A DNA stretch of 64,000 nucleotides from Burkholderia ubonensis subsp. mesacidophila (lineage in GTDB: Bacteria > Pseudomonadota > Gammaproteobacteria > Burkholderiales > Burkholderiaceae): assembly GCF_002097715.1 (NCBI RefSeq), contig NZ_CP020738.1:3224001-3288000 (forward strand). The letters run 5' to 3'. The position numbers were made by a program, and so were the translations under genes. Every line of letters starts with the position of its first letter. Position 1 is the first letter of the stretch. Below the pieces are notes generated by a model. That model saw only the letters and a program-made list of their open reading frames with translations, was not told the DNA's origin and made no database searches. Below are positions 61,684 to 64,000 of this stretch, one piece after another.

Positions 61684-62705
61684 TACTGAATGACCCCTGC
61701 CGTGGTGTAGATCTTGTAGTTGTCGGCGTCGATGCGCGTCACCTCCGCGGTGCCGATCTTGTCGCCGACGGCGACGACGCGCTGCTTGCCGGTTTCCTCT
61801 TCCTCGATCCAGCCTTGCCCCGGAATCACTTGCTTGATGTGGTAGCCGAGCTGCACTTCGACGCGCTCGCGCTTGTGCTTCCCGTTCCGATGCGCGTGAG
61901 TCGACTTCTTTTTCGCAGGCGCAGCGGGCGCGGATGCCGCGCTGTCGCCGCCGTCGGCGTCGACATCCGCGTGCGCCACGGTCTCCTTGCTGGCGTGATG
62001 GCCGGGGCGACGCTGCGCGAGCGCGTGCTTGGCTCGCTTCAGTTCCTGGCGGAGCTTGCGGATTTCGGCATCCTTACCGTCGTTCGCAGGGGCGCCGGCG
62101 GTTGCCGGCGTGCTGGCGATGAGCGCCGTGTTCGGCGCGTCCGGCGTGGACGCGGCCTCGACGGGTGCGGCCGGCGGCGTGGCAGCCGACGCCATCGGAG
62201 GCGAGCTTGCCGACACGCTCGCGGCCGCCGCGCTCGCCGGTTGCAGCGCGCCACCGGACGAGGCAAGGGCGTCGAGACTGGCTGGCCGCATCGTGGCAAC
62301 GGTCGGCACCGGTCCGGCGGGCGCGCTGGCGGGATCCTGGGCGGGCAACGGCACGACCGCTTTCGGCGCCATGTCGCCGGCCATGCCTTGCGCCGGCAAC
62401 GGCCCGGGTTGTGTCGGCGCAGAAGGGATCATGCCGCCGCCATCCGCTGAAAGCGACGATACGGACGCGCTCGCGGCCTGTTGATCCGGCGAAGCCTTGA
62501 CGAAGTGCTTGTAGCCGAACAGCGCGGCGACCACGAGCACGGTGCCGCCACCCAACAGGAGCGGCGTCGGCAGGGATTTCTTCTTTGCCGGCTGCCCGTC
62601 GTCGAGATCCGAAACATCGGCATCGACGATGTTGTCCGGCGGCTGATGGCCATGTTCGACGGAGTCACCATCGACGTGACTCGCGAAATGATCACTCTCG
62701 CTCAT
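61683..62705 (-). CDS. traP: TraP / IcmG (DotF)-like inner-membrane protein
   Basis: The 340-residue protein has a cytoplasmic N terminus, one membrane segment (about 48-65: TPLLLGGGTVLVVAALFGY), a long Ala/Pro-rich periplasmic linker, a short coiled coil (DAEIRKLRQELKRAKHALAQ) and a small C-terminal domain (VIPGQGWIEEEETGKQRVVAVGDKIGTAEVTRID). This is the bitopic layout of IcmG/DotF and R64 TraP. It has its own sigma-70-like promoter upstream. Confidence 0.82.
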   Translation of the reverse strand: MSESDHFASHVDGDSVEHGHQPPDNIVDADVSDLDDGQPAKKKSLPTPLLLGGGTVLVVAALFGYKHFVKASPDQQAASASVSSLSADGGGMIPSAPTQPGPLPAQGMAGDMAPKAVVPLPAQDPASAPAGPVPTVATMRPASLDALASSGGALQPASAAAASVSASSPPMASAATPPAAPVEAASTPDAPNTALIASTPATAGAPANDGKDAEIRKLRQELKRAKHALAQRRPGHHASKETVAHADVDADGGDSAASAPAAPAKKKSTHAHRNGKHKRERVEVQLGYHIKQVIPGQGWIEEEETGKQRVVAVGDKIGTAEVTRIDADNYKIYTTAGVIQ

Positions 62706-62737
62706 GTCGTAATCACCTAAAAATTCGTATCGCTTGA

Positions 62738-62765
62738 ATTATACGTAAACTTCCCGGCGCGTAAA
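62738..62765 (-). promoter_or_regulatory. Internal promoter before traP
   Basis: On the minus strand TTTACG (62760-62765) is followed after 16 bases by a perfect -10 TATAAT (62738-62743), inside the 66-base traO-traP gap. It can drive traP through traY separately from the upstream genes. Confidence 0.6.
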
Positions 62766-62771
62766 TACCTG

Positions 62772-63911
62772 CTACTTGCCGACGACGTCGCCCTTGAAAA
62801 GCACCACGATGGGCGTGTTCATGGAGACGCGCCCGGTGATGGCCGGAATGGCGGAAATTTGCTGCTGGATCATGGCTTGAGCACCTTGAATGCCACCCGA
62901 TACCCCTGCGCCGGCGAGTTGCTTGACGGAGGGATTGGGGTTGTTGATCTGCGTCGTACCGCCCAGTGCGTTCTGGTTCACGGTGGAACCGGCGTTGCTG
63001 TAGACGCTGCCGGCCGCGCCAAGTGCGCCGAGCAGCGCCGGGACGAGAATCCGCTCGGGGACGTGGTGGTCGATATCCGCGGGCAGCGCATTGCTGAGCG
63101 TCTGGTCGTTCAGCGCAACCGCGTCGATGCTGTATGACCTGCCGTTGCAGACCATGTTCGTAAACGTTGCCGACACCGACTCGTTCGTGAGCTTGCCGGT
63201 GCCGCGCAGTTGCGCCCCCTTGCAGGGACCTTGATCGAGGAATGCGAGGACATCCGACGGCGCCCCGGTGTCGATGCCGTTTTCCAGGTGGCCGTAGTAG
63301 CGCTCGCCATCCCTGATGACGGCCGCTTTCGCCTGAGCGGGTTGCGGCGACGCACTGCTGGCGACCTGCGGCGCCGGGGCGGCCGCCTGCGTATCCAGCT
63401 TCTGAAGCCCGAGGATCTCCTGCGATTGCGGCGGGTTGTCCCATTGCGTCGCGAGGATCGTGATCTGCTGGCCCACGCCGGCAGACGGCGCCGGCAAAGG
63501 CGGCAATGGCTGCTGCTGTTGCTGTGCTTGCGGCGCCGCGCCCGCGTGCTGATAATCGATGCGCTCCAGCTTCCCGCCGTCAGCCCGCTGTTGAAGCTGC
63601 CGCTCCAGATCGGCGTTCCCTTCCCGGTCGGAGAGCGCGGGAACGAACGTGCCGCCGGTTTTCTGCGCGTTGGCGAGACCTTCCTGGTTCTGGCGATCGA
63701 GCGCCTGCGTATAGTGCGGCGATTCCTGCGACGGCATGCCGCCTTGCGCATTGACCGTCGGAATGTCGATTTCCGGGGCTTTGTCTTTCCGGTGCTTCAT
63801 CGCCATGATCGCCACGATCGCACATACCGCGCCCACGACAACGACGGCGCCGATGACCTTTGCATTGCGCAGGAAGCCGGGATGCAATTTTCTGGATCCG
63901 TTGCCGGCCAT
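62772..63911 (-). CDS. traO: TraO / IcmE (DotG)-like core-complex protein
   Basis: The 379-residue protein has an N-terminal membrane segment (about 19-38), a Gln/Pro-rich periplasmic linker and a C-terminal VirB10/DotG-like domain (about 200-379), including LDQGPCKGAQLRGTG, VPERILVPALLGALGAAGSVYSNAGS and the end SMNTPIVVLFKGDVVGK. DotG spans both membranes and forms the core channel. Legionella DotG is much longer because of repeats; this short form matches R64 TraO. It starts 2 bases after the traN stop. Confidence 0.88.
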   Translation of the reverse strand: MAGNGSRKLHPGFLRNAKVIGAVVVVGAVCAIVAIMAMKHRKDKAPEIDIPTVNAQGGMPSQESPHYTQALDRQNQEGLANAQKTGGTFVPALSDREGNADLERQLQQRADGGKLERIDYQHAGAAPQAQQQQQPLPPLPAPSAGVGQQITILATQWDNPPQSQEILGLQKLDTQAAAPAPQVASSASPQPAQAKAAVIRDGERYYGHLENGIDTGAPSDVLAFLDQGPCKGAQLRGTGKLTNESVSATFTNMVCNGRSYSIDAVALNDQTLSNALPADIDHHVPERILVPALLGALGAAGSVYSNAGSTVNQNALGGTTQINNPNPSVKQLAGAGVSGGIQGAQAMIQQQISAIPAITGRVSMNTPIVVLFKGDVVGK

Positions 63912-63913
63912 CT

Positions 63914-64000
63914 TTACTCCAGCTCAAGAATGATGTTCCGCGAGGCGCCGTTCGCACTCACGGTGACGACCGGCGTCTCGGGAATTTCGTACACGTGTGT
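63914..64000 (-). CDS. traN: TraN / DotH-like protein, C-terminal end only
   Basis: The last 28 codons of a leftward gene read THVYEIPETPVVTVSANGAS and end ILELE, followed by TAA at 63914-63916. The VYEIPETPVV pattern and the position before traO suit DotH/TraN, the outer-membrane-associated core protein. The rest lies beyond the window. Confidence 0.6.
   Translation of the reverse strand, partial: THVYEIPETPVVTVSANGASRNIILELE

Overview
The window looks like a chromosome segment of a Burkholderia (probably cepacia complex): high GC with strong G/C at third codon positions, a hopanoid gene block, and many secreted proteins, LysR regulators and catabolic operons of the kind common in that genus. 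The species call rests on protein resemblance recalled from memory, not on a search. No rRNA, tRNA or CRISPR array was found.

Layout. 0.2-8 kb: a RarD-like permease and an acylphosphatase, then a hopanoid block (hpnA, an unusual coiled-coil repeat gene, hpnB, ispH, hpnH); ispH and hpnH are tightly coupled. 8-18.8 kb: small secreted proteins, a SnoaL-like remnant, a LysR regulator, a four-gene aromatic-acid-type efflux operon (FUSC, DUF1656, HlyD, NodT), a DOPA-dioxygenase-like gene, a DHA2 MFS pump and a hemolysin III homologue. 18.9-31.4 kb: cstA-ybdD, small secreted or hypothetical genes, an esterase-like hydrolase, a PRC-barrel protein, DAHP synthase, a secretory lipase, a frameshifted gene, yceH and a methyltransferase. 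31.5-42 kb: an SDR; a catabolic cluster (class II aldolase, DapA-like lyase, MOSC protein, with XRE-cupin and GntR/UTRA regulators and a PhyH-type dioxygenase opposite); an XRE/AbiEii toxin-antitoxin pair; and a LysR regulator beside two paralogous cytosine-deaminase-like amidohydrolases. 42-53 kb: a glycine-zipper lipoprotein, a GNAT, a Tat-exported GH28 polygalacturonase divergent from a class III aminotransferase, a YtcJ-like amidohydrolase of foreign composition, and an M20 hydrolase plus diaminopropionate ammonia-lyase divergent from an Lrp-type regulator.

53.1 kb to the right edge: base composition changes and a mobile-element backbone begins. One leftward gene set carries IncI (R64 Tra) / Dot-Icm type IVB secretion components in the R64 order: traN (partial), traO/dotG, traP/icmG, traQ, traR/icmD, traT/icmJ, traU/dotO, a traX-like gene and traY/dotA. 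A 36-codon gene, translationally coupled to traU, sits between traT and traU. The set is closed on its left by a bidirectional terminator and by a small rightward gene with a perfect 16-bp palindrome in its leader. The element continues beyond the window; no integrase, relaxase or attachment site is visible.

The most notable items are the type IVB island and its junction; the 14-residue-repeat coiled-coil gene inside the hopanoid locus; a 26-bp palindrome present twice 7.3 kb apart; a perfect 17-bp operator between the aldolase operon and its XRE-cupin regulator; and the XRE/AbiEii pair.
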